The translations under genes and the position numbers were made by a program. Positions 8,720-17,722 of a DNA stretch of 64,000 nucleotides are shown here, piece after piece. The notes under the pieces were generated by a model, which had not been told where the DNA came from, did no database searches, and was given only the letters and a program-made list of their open reading frames with translations. Numbering within the stretch: position 1 is the stretch's first letter; every line of letters begins with the position of its first letter. Source of the stretch: Pseudozobellia sp. WGM2 (GTDB lineage Bacteria > Bacteroidota > Bacteroidia > Flavobacteriales > Flavobacteriaceae); NCBI RefSeq assembly GCF_017810075.1, contig NZ_JADNYK010000011.1, positions 49,167-113,166 on the forward strand, given 5' to 3'.

Positions 8720-9175
8720 TCAGGATATGCGTACCGTATCGGGAACAAGACCTGTATAATCACCATTATTTCTAATTACATCTCTAACAATTGATGAGCT
8801 AATGTAAGATTTTCCTGATGAAGTGAGTAGAAACACAGTTTCTATTTCAGAAAGTTTTCGATTGGTATGTGCAATCGCTTTTTCAAATTCAAAATCACCT
8901 GGATTTCTAAGTCCTCTTAATATAAAGTTTGCTTCTATCTTCTTACAAAAATCAACTGTAAGACCTTCGTAGGTACGCACCTGTATCTTAGGTTCTTGAG
9001 CAAAGGCTTTGCTTATAAACTCCATTCGTTGCTCTAGAGTGAACATGTAATTTTTCTCTGAATTAACCCCGATTGAAATAACGATCTCATCAAAAAGTGT
9101 AATGCCCCGCATGATTATATCATAATGCCCGAGGGTCAAAGGATCAAAGGAACCTGGAAAAATGGCGCGTTTCAT
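8720..9175 (-). CDS. coaD: Phosphopantetheine adenylyltransferase
   Basis: CoaD transfers AMP from ATP to 4'-phosphopantetheine, the penultimate step of coenzyme A synthesis. The 151-residue protein has the nucleotidyltransferase motif GSFDPLTLGH at residues 8-17, FILRGLRNPGDFEFE (substrate binding) and YISSSIVRDV, the ISSTxxR-like motif. The length is normal. It lies 88 bases downstream of ddl on the same strand. Confidence 0.96.
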   Translation of the reverse strand: MKRAIFPGSFDPLTLGHYDIIMRGITLFDEIVISIGVNSEKNYMFTLEQRMEFISKAFAQEPKIQVRTYEGLTVDFCKKIEANFILRGLRNPGDFEFEKAIAHTNRKLSEIETVFLLTSSGKSYISSSIVRDVIRNNGDYTGLVPDTVRIS

Positions 9176-9263
9176 ATTAGTTTAGTTCTGGTTCTGAATA
9201 AGGGCATTAATTTCTAAAATACTAGTTTAAAACTAACCCTCTGCATATACATAACTTTTAAAG

Positions 9264-10247
9264 TTACTTATTTTTCACCAGAGCCTCTTCAATGGCACTT
9301 TCAAAAAGTTCTGACATTGAGATACCGGCAATTTTTGCTTGCTGTGGTAATATACTCTCATTAGTCAAACCTGGTGTGGTATTCATTTCTAGCATGTAGG
9401 GTTCATCACCGATAAATATAAACTCACTTCGTGAATACCCTTTCATCTTTATAACTTCATAAGCATATTTAGCCGTTTCAACGACATTTTTTTCTTGTTC
9501 GGGAGAGAGTCTTGCAGGGGTTATTTCTTGAGACTTACCTTGATACTTCGCTTCGTAATCAAAAAAATCATTTTCGCTTACAATCTCGGTTATAGGTAAA
9601 ACTTTTGTTTTCCCCTTGTAGGTGATTACACCTACCGAAACTTCGATACCATCTAAAAAAGATTCAATAATTACTTCATCATCTTCCTTATAGGCCCTTT
9701 CGATAGCAGGCTTTAAATCGTTCTTTTCATAGACCTTCGAGATTCCGAAACTACTACCGGCCTTATTGGCTTTCACGAAACAGGGTAAACCTACTTTAGC
9801 GGTAATTTCTTCAGTATTAATTTGATCACCTTGATTTATATAATACGAAGTAGCCGATTTGATGCCATAGGGTTTTAAGGTACTCAGAAAATCACGTTTG
9901 TTAAAGGTAAGGGCCGATTGGTAATAATCACATGAAGTTTGGGGTATGCCCAACAGTTCAAAATACGCCTGCATGAGTCCATCTTCGCCAGGTGTGCCAT
10001 GAATTGCATTGAACACACAGTCAAACACTACACTCTCATTATTTACTTCAATCGAAAAATCACCTCTATTTACGGGGTGTTCTTGGTTATCTCCATCTAC
10101 ATAAACCCACTTTTCCTTTAGAATATGTATGCGGTAGGTATTAAACCTTTCTTTGCTCAAAGAATTGTGCACTACATTGCCACTTTTCAATGATATTTCT
10201 ACTTCGCTTGAATAGCCACCCATGATAATGGCAATATTTTTCTTCAT
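9264..10247 (-). CDS. ddl: D-alanine--D-alanine ligase
   Basis: This ATP-grasp enzyme makes the D-Ala-D-Ala dipeptide for peptidoglycan. The 327-residue protein starts with IAIIMGGYSSEVEISLKSG (substrate-binding loop), has HGTPGEDG at about residue 85, FVKANKAGSSFGISKV, the ATP-grasp stretch EVIIESFLDGIEVSVGV, and ends with EMNTTPGLTNESILPQQ. The C-terminal motif determines D-Ala and not D-Lac specificity in related enzymes, but I cannot judge that by eye. It diverges from the PASTA-protein gene, a sensible neighbourhood because PASTA domains bind peptidoglycan. Confidence 0.96.
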   Translation of the reverse strand: MKKNIAIIMGGYSSEVEISLKSGNVVHNSLSKERFNTYRIHILKEKWVYVDGDNQEHPVNRGDFSIEVNNESVVFDCVFNAIHGTPGEDGLMQAYFELLGIPQTSCDYYQSALTFNKRDFLSTLKPYGIKSATSYYINQGDQINTEEITAKVGLPCFVKANKAGSSFGISKVYEKNDLKPAIERAYKEDDEVIIESFLDGIEVSVGVITYKGKTKVLPITEIVSENDFFDYEAKYQGKSQEITPARLSPEQEKNVVETAKYAYEVIKMKGYSRSEFIFIGDEPYMLEMNTTPGLTNESILPQQAKIAGISMSELFESAIEEALVKNK

Positions 10248-10457
10248 GATTTGAATTCGATTTTGGTAGTCTGATTCAAAGAAAAGAAAAAGTACTAGAC
10301 TTTTTTGCCTAGGAACATAAAAAACTGAATTTAAGAATCTTTTCTTATTGAACTGAACTCGGTTGAAATATTAAGTCTGACCAAAATTTTAAGTTTGGCA
10401 TAAAACAAAACAATAAACCACATCATTACTTATCTTTGTTTCGTTTAAACTTGCGAT

Positions 10458-11045
10458 ATGAGTAATTTTTTCAATTTTTTAAGAAGTAAGGTTTTTCTAA
10501 TCCAGTTAGGCTTGGCCATTCTAGTTTCAATTATACTTATATTTTTGACTCTTCGATGGTTAGATGGTACGACCAATCATGGCGAATTTGTTGAGGTGCC
10601 CGATTTTGGTAAAATGTCGGTTCCAGAGATGAGACAGTCCGTTGAAGATGCCGGCCTGAGGTATGAGGTTTTAGATTCTGCCAACTATAACCCTGATTAT
10701 CCTAGATTTTCAATAATCGAACAGAATCCGCCGGCAGGCAACAAAGTAAAAGAAAACCGGAAGATTTATTTTACCGTTAATCCATCCGGTTATAAAAAAG
10801 TTACGGTTCCGAAAATCATTCAAGTTACCCAGCGAAATGCCGCTTCTATGCTTCGTGCAGTTGGCCTTGACGTGCAAAGGGTCACCTATATCGATGAATT
10901 GGGTAAGGATATGGTTTATCATATTAAGTACAAGGGTAAATATGTGAAACCTGGTGACAAATTACCTAAAACTTCGAAAATTGAATTGGTTTGTGGTAAT
11001 GGCAAAATAACCGACCGCGCAAGGGTTCAAGCAGATTCCGAATAG
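10458..11045 (+). CDS. PASTA-domain membrane protein
   Basis: 195 residues: a short cytoplasmic start, a transmembrane helix at about residues 13-33, then two PASTA modules: VEVPDFGKMSVPEMRQSVEDAG through NPPAGNKVKENRKIYFTV, and VTVPKIIQVTQRNAASMLRAVG through GDKLPKTSKIELVCG. PASTA domains bind muropeptides and beta-lactams and usually form the sensor end of Ser/Thr kinases or PBPs; here there is no kinase or transpeptidase part. The gene ends 3 bases before rluD. A TATCTTTG box at 10431-10438 fits the -7 promoter consensus. Confidence 0.85.
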   Translation: MSNFFNFLRSKVFLIQLGLAILVSIILIFLTLRWLDGTTNHGEFVEVPDFGKMSVPEMRQSVEDAGLRYEVLDSANYNPDYPRFSIIEQNPPAGNKVKENRKIYFTVNPSGYKKVTVPKIIQVTQRNAASMLRAVGLDVQRVTYIDELGKDMVYHIKYKGKYVKPGDKLPKTSKIELVCGNGKITDRARVQADSE

Positions 11046-11048
11046 TTT

Positions 11049-12074
11049 ATGCAATCACAAGAGAATGCCGAATTGGGCGATGACGAGCTTTTTGAGCACC
11101 ATAGTTTTGTGGCTTCGAAAGGGCAAGAACCATTGCGTGTAGATAAGTTTTTGATGAATTTTATCGAGTACGCTACACGTAACAAAATTCAGCAAGCGGC
11201 TAAAAATGGCCATATTTGGGTGAATGGTGACATCGTTAAGCAGAACTACAAGGTTAAGCCCGGTGACGAGGTAAAGGTTATGTTCGAACATCCGCCACAT
11301 GAGTTTCTCTTGGTTCCGGAAGACATACCTTTAGATATCGTTTACGAAGATGAAGTTTTATTAGTGGTGAACAAACCTGCGGGCATGGTAGTGCATCCCG
11401 GTCACGGTAATTATTCAGGTACCCTCATCAATGCGCTTCTTCACCATATAAAAGACCTACCTGTAAATAGTAATGAACGACCAGGCTTGGTTCATAGAAT
11501 AGATAAAGACACTTCAGGCCTTTTAGTTGTTGCGAAGACTGAAGCGGCAATGACCCATTTGGCCAAACAATTTTTCGATAAGACATCTGAGCGAGAGTAT
11601 ATTGCTCTTGTTTGGGGTAATGTGCAAGATGAGTCAGGAACGGTGGAAGGTAATATTGCCAGAAACCCTAAGAATAGGTTGCAGATGCAGGTTTTTCCCG
11701 AAGGGGATGAAGGCAAAGACGCCATAACCCATTACAAGGTTTTAGAGCGTTTGGGCTATGTAACCATGTTATCATGTAAATTAGAAACTGGGCGTACCCA
11801 CCAGATTCGTGTGCACATGAAATATATTGGTCATACGCTGTTCAATGATGAACGATACGGAGGAAACAAAATTTTGAAAGGAACTACTTTTACCAAGTAC
11901 AAACAATTCGTTGATAATGCATTCAAAATATTGCCACGTCAAGCGTTACACGCAAAAACATTAGGTTTTGTTCACCCCGTAACCGGGGAAATGATGCGCT
12001 TCGATACTGACATTCCCCAAGATATGGCCGATTGTATCGATAAGTGGAGGCACTACTCCAAACACAGTCAATAG
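11049..12074 (+). CDS. rluD: Ribosomal large subunit pseudouridine synthase RluD
   Basis: A 341-residue protein with an N-terminal S4 RNA-binding domain (LRVDKFLMNFIEYATRNKIQ, residues about 30-90) and an RluA/RluD catalytic domain. The catalytic aspartate is in HRIDKDTSGLLVVAK, and the conserved GRTHQIRVHM follows. RluD-type enzymes modify uridines of helix 69 in 23S rRNA, but RluC/RluA-type specificity cannot be excluded. It starts 3 bases after the PASTA gene stops, so the two form an operon. Confidence 0.93.
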   Translation: MQSQENAELGDDELFEHHSFVASKGQEPLRVDKFLMNFIEYATRNKIQQAAKNGHIWVNGDIVKQNYKVKPGDEVKVMFEHPPHEFLLVPEDIPLDIVYEDEVLLVVNKPAGMVVHPGHGNYSGTLINALLHHIKDLPVNSNERPGLVHRIDKDTSGLLVVAKTEAAMTHLAKQFFDKTSEREYIALVWGNVQDESGTVEGNIARNPKNRLQMQVFPEGDEGKDAITHYKVLERLGYVTMLSCKLETGRTHQIRVHMKYIGHTLFNDERYGGNKILKGTTFTKYKQFVDNAFKILPRQALHAKTLGFVHPVTGEMMRFDTDIPQDMADCIDKWRHYSKHSQ

Positions 12075-12181
12075 GTTAATAAATTACGCTGATAGGTATA
12101 TCGATAAGACTTTGACAATCGCGTAGGTTATCTATATAATCATGTGTAATTTTACCGTGATTCTGATAAAAACCCGATTTG

Positions 12182-12943
12182 ATGAAAATAGTTGTTTCTC
12201 CAGCGAAATCCCTTGATTTTGAAAGTGAATACCCAAAAGTTGAAGTTACCCAGCCCGTCTTTTTAGACGAAGCTGAAAAACTGAATAAGGTTTTAGCTAA
12301 GAAAAAGCCGAAAGCTTTAAAAGACTTGATGGGCATTTCAGATAATCTGGCGCAGTTGAATTGGGAACGAAATCAAAACTTTGAAGTGCCATTTACAAAA
12401 GAAAATTCACGCCCAGCGGTATTTACATTTAGTGGCGATGTTTACCAAGGTCTTGATGCATTTACCATTGAGTCAGGCAAAATAGAAAAGCTTCAAAATA
12501 CATTGAGAATATTATCAGGTCTATATGGTATTCTAAAACCATTGGACCTTATGCAAGCGTATCGCCTTGAAATGGGTACGAAATTAAAGGTGGGTAAAAA
12601 GAATAATTTGTATGATTTTTGGAAGAAAACAGTTACCAATTCGCTAAACGCTGAATTGAAAGAAGATGAACTTTTTATAAACTTGGCGAGTAACGAGTAC
12701 TTTAATGCGGTGGATAAAAAAGCGCTTAAATCACCAATCATTGCGCCGATTTTTAAAGATTGGAAAAATGACAAACTAAAAATTATTAGTTTCTTCGCTA
12801 AAAAAGCAAGAGGTTCGATGGTGCGTTACATCATTGAAACCGATGCGAGCTCTTTAGATGATATTAAAGGCTTTGATTACGATGGATATCGATTTAGTGA
12901 GGAGTATACCCTAAATGAGAATGAACCCGTGTTCGTTCGCTAA
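12182..12943 (+). CDS. yaaA: Peroxide stress protein YaaA (DUF328)
   Basis: A 253-residue protein starting [15 protein letters not shown], the hallmark of YaaA/DUF328. Later signatures are [35 protein letters not shown] and KARGSMVRY. In E. coli YaaA lowers free iron and protects DNA from oxidative damage and folds around a helix-hairpin-helix-like DNA-binding core. A TTG immediately upstream at 12179 would add one residue; the ATG is preferred. The stop codon abuts the stop codon of the convergent bTHX gene. Confidence 0.93.
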   Translation: MKIVVSPAKSLDFESEYPKVEVTQPVFLDEAEKLNKVLAKKKPKALKDLMGISDNLAQLNWERNQNFEVPFTKENSRPAVFTFSGDVYQGLDAFTIESGKIEKLQNTLRILSGLYGILKPLDLMQAYRLEMGTKLKVGKKNNLYDFWKKTVTNSLNAELKEDELFINLASNEYFNAVDKKALKSPIIAPIFKDWKNDKLKIISFFAKKARGSMVRYIIETDASSLDDIKGFDYDGYRFSEEYTLNENEPVFVR

Positions 12944-13072
12944 TCATTTCTTTTTACCGACATTTATTTTTTCTTCGATCGTTGGGCGCTTTTTAATTTT
13001 TCGGGGTCTTCTAGCTCCGTAAGAACGATTGGCAATTTTTCCACGTCTTGATTTCTTGTCTCCCTTACCCAT
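12944..13072 (-). CDS. 30S ribosomal protein bTHX
   Basis: The frame on the minus strand encodes 42 residues. It starts MGKGDKKSRRGKI, continues with SYGARRPRKIKKRP and ends in a lysine run. The MGKGDKKxxRGK and SYGxRRP pattern is that of bTHX (Thx), a tiny basic peptide that sits in the head of the 30S subunit in Thermus and many Bacteroidota. The overall basic charge is as expected. Its stop abuts that of yaaA. Upstream on the minus strand a TTG and a TACTTTTC box about 20 bases apart may be its promoter. It is too short to be caught by normal gene finding. Confidence 0.9.
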   Translation of the reverse strand: MGKGDKKSRRGKIANRSYGARRPRKIKKRPTIEEKINVGKKK

Positions 13073-13268
13073 ATTGCAGTTTTTAGATTTTTGGAAAAGT
13101 ATAGTACGGAGCTTAAAAAGTCAAGCGTTCAAGAATTAAACCTTAATCCATTCGATAGCGGTAAATGTGAATTTAATTTGTGTGTGGGGTACATTTAAAG
13201 ATAATTAGGTTAGGTTACAGGTATATGTCAATTAGTATCTTTGACCGAATTAAAAGTTTTCGACACTA

Positions 13269-13934
13269 TTGTTTTTGCATACGCATCCATACGAACCTTT
13301 CCTATTTCCTGAAGCTACCAAGTTAATTGTAGGTACGTTGCCACCACCTAGGTTCACGGTCGGTGAACTTAAACCGGATGATGTCGATTTTTGTTACGGT
13401 AGTCGCAACGGAATGTTATGGCCAATTTTAGACCGAATTTTCGATTTGGATTTAAAATATGAAACTACTGATTTTGCTACCTGGCAACGCAAAGAATTTT
13501 TAATAAAAAGAAAAATAGGGGTCTGCGATATAGTAGAAAGTGCCGAGCGCTTAAAAATCGATGCTTCCGATTTGGGGATGCAAAATGTCGAATTAAGAAA
13601 CCTTATTGCATATTTAGAAGCGTTCGAAAATTTAAAGACCATCCTCTTTATGGGAGGCAATAGTAAAAACGGTCCTGAATATTTTTTTCGTCGCTTAATA
13701 AAACCCTATGCTATAAAACTTCGACCAGTTTCTAAAACGGTACCTCGTATTTATACCTTTACGCTGCCAAGATCGAAAAGAAAAATTACAACGGTTTCAC
13801 TTACCGCACCTTCAGGGGCGGCAAATAGAGCAGTGGGTAGCCTTGATTCGTATAAGGGTAAGAAGGCGGAAAACCCCAACTATAATACCCTTGATTTTAG
13901 GGTCGAGCAATACCAGCCATTTTTTCTGGATTAG
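13269..13934 (+). CDS. Uracil-DNA-glycosylase-superfamily protein, TTG start
   Basis: 221 residues. The N-terminal part has LIVGTLPPPRF (residues 19-29), corresponding to the GxxPG-type motif A of the UDG superfamily, then FCYGSRNGMLWPILDRIF, like the N/H-rich region of Mug-type enzymes. LFMGGNSKNG and a C-terminal SLTAPSGAANRA could supply the motif-B loop. I infer base-excision repair or a related DNA/RNA role. There is no ATG near the start of homology; the first usable start is TTG at 13269, with TATCTTTG (a -7-like box) at 13236-13243, 25 bases before it. Family placement is by eye and moderately sure. Confidence 0.65.
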   Translation: MFLHTHPYEPFLFPEATKLIVGTLPPPRFTVGELKPDDVDFCYGSRNGMLWPILDRIFDLDLKYETTDFATWQRKEFLIKRKIGVCDIVESAERLKIDASDLGMQNVELRNLIAYLEAFENLKTILFMGGNSKNGPEYFFRRLIKPYAIKLRPVSKTVPRIYTFTLPRSKRKITTVSLTAPSGAANRAVGSLDSYKGKKAENPNYNTLDFRVEQYQPFFLD

Positions 13935-14011
13935 AATTTTACTTTTCCTCGTTAATTTCTTATGTTATCGAACCTGAAATTTGACTTTCAGAAGTGAAGT
14001 TCTTGTAAACT

Positions 14012-14044
14012 AAAAAGAGCCCTGTCTTTCGACAAAGCTCTTTT
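14012..14044. terminator. Rho-independent terminator after the UDG-like gene
   Basis: The stem AAAAGAGC (14013-14020) / GCTCTTTT (14037-14044) encloses a 16-base loop that itself can pair weakly (TGTC/GACA). A and T runs at the two sides make it usable in both directions. The rest of the 13935-14293 gap shows no further gene or clear element apart from the ppc leader. Confidence 0.65.
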
Positions 14045-14293
14045 ACGAGAACACTATATGAAAATGAAAAAATTTACTTCTGAATTATTACATGATAAAA
14101 GTATCTAGCTCTCATAGAATATTGAAATTATTGTTGTGAACACTGTTGTTTTTGTAGTGTAGGTAGGTATTTTTGTTATAAGATGAATTCTCAGGTTGGC
14201 AATCATGTCAGAATGCCGATATTTATAGGGCGCAATTGGGTTTGTTGCTATAAATAAAGGTTCTAACCAATAATATATTTATTACAAAAGCTT

Positions 14294-16843
14294 ATGCAAC
14301 AGCAAGATGAAAAACTGAACGAGTTTAAAAAATCGGTCAATAATAAATTCAACGTATATAACAGCTTATTCTTGAACCTTCCTTATAGGAATATCGAGAA
14401 TGTAGGTATACTTATACCGTTATTACTAGATCAATGTCAAAGAGGGTTGGCTTCCGGTCAAAATCCACAGGAAATTTTAGAAGATTTTTTTCAGAATTAT
14501 GTGAAAATTGAATCGGAAAAAGAGCGTATCGATTTTATGTTCCGTATTATTCAATACGTAGAAAGGCAAGTTGTACTTTATGATAGTGTCGAAGATGCCG
14601 CTTTTCCGAAGTTACAAGAATACAGAAGGTCGTTGAGCATAAAAGATTATTTCGAACTGGTCGATAAGAACAAAAGCTGGGACAAGGTTTCAAAAAAACT
14701 TTCAACTTTTAGTGCGCGTATCGTTTTAACTGCACACCCCACTCAGTTTTATACTCCAGCAGTATTAGACATTATTGAAGATCTTCGTACTTTAATTTTA
14801 GAAGACCGTATCGACGATATCGATGTGACTTTACAGCAGTTGGGCCTTACTTCACTGTTGAACGCTAAAAAGCCCACGCCTTTAGATGAAGCGAAAAATA
14901 TCATTTATATCTTGCGTCATACCTATTATGATGCGGTAGGTGAGCTTTATGCTTACATCAAAGACAACATTAAAAAAGCCGATTTCGATAACCATAATAT
15001 TATGAAACTTGGTTTTTGGCCTGGTGGAGATAGAGATGGTAACCCGTACGTTACAGCACCCATTACCAAAGATGTTGCCGATGAACTGCGCATAACATTA
15101 ATGAAATGTTATTATAATGACCTTAAGCGTATTCAGAAGAAGTTGACCTTTAAAGGGGTTCAAGAGCCCATTAGAAAATTAAGGAGCAATCTTTATACGG
15201 CCATGTTCGATAGTTCTAAAACCGTAGGTTATGAAGATATATTACAACCACTATTAGACATTAGAGAACTTCTCGTCAGTAAATACCATAGTATATATTT
15301 AAAAGAACTCGATTTCTTTTTAGATAAGGTCAAAATATTTAAAACGCACTTTGCAACTTTAGATATTCGTCAAGATCATAGCAAGCACATATTGGTGGTA
15401 GAGTCTGCTTTGAAGCAGAATAAGCTGATCAAAGAATCTATCGACGAACTCTCTCAAGACGAGCTCGTAGACTTACTGATCAATAAAGATCTTAAATTAG
15501 ACCCATCGGATTATTCGGAGGATATCGTTATAGATACCATCAACAATATCTCTCAACTTAAGGCAATTCAGGCTACCAACGGCGAAGAAGGCTGCAACCG
15601 CTATATTATAAGTAACTCAGAAGATATTTTCTCAGTTCTTTTTGTTTACGGACTGTTCAGATGGTGCGGTTGGAAGGATAAAGACATCACTTTTGATATC
15701 ATTCCACTTTTCGAAACCATGAAAGGTATGGATGGTGCCGAAGAAACTATGGAAACCCTTTTTGATTTACCTGCCTATAGAGAGCATTTAGAAAAGAGAA
15801 ACAATAATCAGACTATAATGTTGGGCTTCTCGGATGGTACAAAAGATGGGGGTTATTTAAAGGCCAACTGGGCTATTCTCAAAACCAAGGAAACCTTGTC
15901 GAAAGTTTGTGATAAAAATGGTATTAAAGCGATATTCTTCGATGGCCGTGGCGGACCACCGGCACGTGGTGGCGGAAAAACACATAGGTTCTATGCAGCG
16001 CAGACAAAGGGTGTGGCCAACAACGAGATTCAATTGACCATTCAGGGGCAGACTATAACCAGTACTTATGGTACCAAAGAGCATTTTATACACAACAGTG
16101 AGCAGTTATTGACTGCTGGTCTTAGCAACAACCTTTTTGGCAAAGAGAATGTAATCTCTGCGAAACAGCGAAAATTGATAGAAGAGCTTTCAGAATTGAG
16201 TTTTGAAAAATATGATGCACTCAAGAACCACGAAATGTTCATACCATATCTAGAGAATAGAAGTACCTTAAAATATTACCAAAAAGCGAATATCGGTAGT
16301 AGACCGGGTAAACGTGGTAATAAGAAACAATTAGAACTAAGCGATTTAAGAGCAATTTCTTTTGTAGGTTCATGGAGTCAGTTGAAACAGAATGTTCCGG
16401 GTTATTTCGGGCTCGGTACCGCTATTCAGACGTTGAAAGATGACGGTAGATTGTCTGAAATCAAAAAGCTGTATAAAGAGGTGCCTTTCTTTAAAGCTTT
16501 GATGTTGAACAGTATGATGTCTCTTTCAAAATGTTATTTTGAATTGACCAGTTATATGAAGGAGGATAAAAAGTATGGTGATTTTTGGAATATTCTTCAT
16601 GAGGAATTTTTACTGTCTAAAAAGATGTTGTTGACGATTTCTGGAAGCAAGGTTCTTATGGAAAACGAAGCGGTATCCAGAGAGTCGATTCGCATACGTG
16701 AGAACATTGTGTTGCCGCTATTGGTAATCCAGCAGTTTGCCTTACAGAAAATAGGTCAAGATTCTTCCTATCTAGACGAATATGAGAAAATTGTAACTCG
16801 TTCCCTTTACGGAAATATTAATGCCAGCAGAAACTCGGCATAA
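14294..16843 (+). CDS. ppc: Phosphoenolpyruvate carboxylase
   Basis: PEPC adds bicarbonate to phosphoenolpyruvate to give oxaloacetate, the main anaplerotic step. The 849-residue protein has the catalytic-His region LTAHPTQFYTPAVL, GFWPGGDRDGNPYV, the hydrophobic-pocket motif GFSDGTKDGGYLKANW, the glycine-rich catalytic loop DGRGGPPARGGGKTH, and the C-terminal SWSQLKQNVPGYFGLG. The length is close to other PEPCs of Bacteroidota and shorter than the E. coli enzyme. It is a single-gene unit with terminators on both sides. Confidence 0.96.
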   Translation: MQQQDEKLNEFKKSVNNKFNVYNSLFLNLPYRNIENVGILIPLLLDQCQRGLASGQNPQEILEDFFQNYVKIESEKERIDFMFRIIQYVERQVVLYDSVEDAAFPKLQEYRRSLSIKDYFELVDKNKSWDKVSKKLSTFSARIVLTAHPTQFYTPAVLDIIEDLRTLILEDRIDDIDVTLQQLGLTSLLNAKKPTPLDEAKNIIYILRHTYYDAVGELYAYIKDNIKKADFDNHNIMKLGFWPGGDRDGNPYVTAPITKDVADELRITLMKCYYNDLKRIQKKLTFKGVQEPIRKLRSNLYTAMFDSSKTVGYEDILQPLLDIRELLVSKYHSIYLKELDFFLDKVKIFKTHFATLDIRQDHSKHILVVESALKQNKLIKESIDELSQDELVDLLINKDLKLDPSDYSEDIVIDTINNISQLKAIQATNGEEGCNRYIISNSEDIFSVLFVYGLFRWCGWKDKDITFDIIPLFETMKGMDGAEETMETLFDLPAYREHLEKRNNNQTIMLGFSDGTKDGGYLKANWAILKTKETLSKVCDKNGIKAIFFDGRGGPPARGGGKTHRFYAAQTKGVANNEIQLTIQGQTITSTYGTKEHFIHNSEQLLTAGLSNNLFGKENVISAKQRKLIEELSELSFEKYDALKNHEMFIPYLENRSTLKYYQKANIGSRPGKRGNKKQLELSDLRAISFVGSWSQLKQNVPGYFGLGTAIQTLKDDGRLSEIKKLYKEVPFFKALMLNSMMSLSKCYFELTSYMKEDKKYGDFWNILHEEFLLSKKMLLTISGSKVLMENEAVSRESIRIRENIVLPLLVIQQFALQKIGQDSSYLDEYEKIVTRSLYGNINASRNSA

Positions 16844-16865
16844 TTAATACCATCCGAAGAAAATC

Positions 16866-16902
16866 AAAAACCCCGAAAATCAATTTGATTTCGGGGTTTT
16901 TT
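16866..16902 (+). terminator. Rho-independent terminator of ppc
   Basis: A strong hairpin, CCCCGAAATCAA-type (16871-16882 pairing with 16885-16896), is flanked by A's on the left and TTTTTT on the right, 24 bases after the ppc stop. It is probably used in both directions. Confidence 0.9.
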
Positions 16903-16931
16903 AGATTTGGTTACTTTAGATTTATATCAAA

Positions 16932-17072
16932 CTACTTTTTATTCTGTTGATTTTTAATAGTTCTTTCGTCAATATCGAATTTATTATGATCAACATTGGT
17001 ATTAGCTGTAGGATTCGTAGGATTACTTTGCTCCGTCTTCCTTCTCAATTTTTTATCTTTTATAATTCCCAT
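16932..17072 (-). CDS. Small hydrophilic protein of unknown function (46 aa)
   Basis: A 46-codon frame on the minus strand begins MGIIKDKKLRRKTEQ, continues with a Thr/Asn/Pro-rich middle (SNPTNPTANTN) and ends DERTIKNQQNKK. It has no membrane segment and no Cys. An AAAAGG sequence precedes the ATG. The compact reading frame with a sensible composition and its own spacing suggest a real gene, but I do not recognise the family. It stands alone between the ppc terminator and the DinB-like gene. Confidence 0.55.
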   Translation of the reverse strand: MGIIKDKKLRRKTEQSNPTNPTANTNVDHNKFDIDERTIKNQQNKK

Positions 17073-17181
17073 ATCCTTTTGTTTTAATGTGAATACTTAA
17101 TATAAAGAATAGCGCTTAAAAATTGCGTTAAAGGGGTGGTAAGTCTTTGTTAGAGAGTGTTAAAAAAGGTAGGGGCAGAGC

Positions 17182-17709
17182 TTATTCTTTTTCTGATTCT
17201 AAGATACTGGCTGTTACCAGCAATTGGCCAACATGTCTCTGCGCATGTTCGGCGGCATGAAACAATAAGCCGATAACGGTACTGGGTAATTCTTTACGCC
17301 CTACGGTTCGCTTCTCTTTTAATTCCGCATCAGAGAGTGTTTTAAAATATTCCAGTGCTCTATAGACTTTCTTATCTAACGCATTTATAAGTAAAGCGAT
17401 GCTAAGTTTATGATTGGCCACTCCCTCTTTTTTTAAATAATCGAATTGTAAATCGGATAAGGGCAAAGCCTTAGAATATGTCATCATACGGTCTAATACA
17501 CCTGTCATATGCTGAATATGAAAACCAATGGATGCCCTGCCCACAGGTTTTTTCCAGAGTAGGTTTTCGGGCAAATCTGTGGTGTATTTATGAACATCTT
17601 CAGAAGCTTGCAAAAGTGCATGTGCCGCTGGCTGCAAGAGAGCAGGTATTCCCTCAATAGGTCCTCGCAGCCAAACTTCATGTGTTTTCTTTTCTTTAGA
17701 ATGTTGCAT
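17182..17709 (-). CDS. DinB-like metal-dependent hydrolase/transferase family protein
   Basis: A 175-residue four-helix-bundle protein with the DinB/YfiT pattern: a first His in SIGFHIQHMTGVLDR (residue about 65-70) and HAAEHAQRHVGQLL near residues 150-163, which gives the three-His metal site. Family members include thiol transferases (BshB2 and mycothiol-type enzymes), so a bacillithiol or detoxification role is possible but not shown. It lies 13 bases after trpA on the same strand and probably is read with the trp operon. Confidence 0.8.
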   Translation of the reverse strand: MQHSKEKKTHEVWLRGPIEGIPALLQPAAHALLQASEDVHKYTTDLPENLLWKKPVGRASIGFHIQHMTGVLDRMMTYSKALPLSDLQFDYLKKEGVANHKLSIALLINALDKKVYRALEYFKTLSDAELKEKRTVGRKELPSTVIGLLFHAAEHAQRHVGQLLVTASILESEKE

Positions 17710-17722
17710 AAATAAGTATCGC

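Noticed and set aside
9939..10121. 60-codon frame on the plus strand inside ddl
   Set aside because: Shadow of ddl; no start context or conservation seen.
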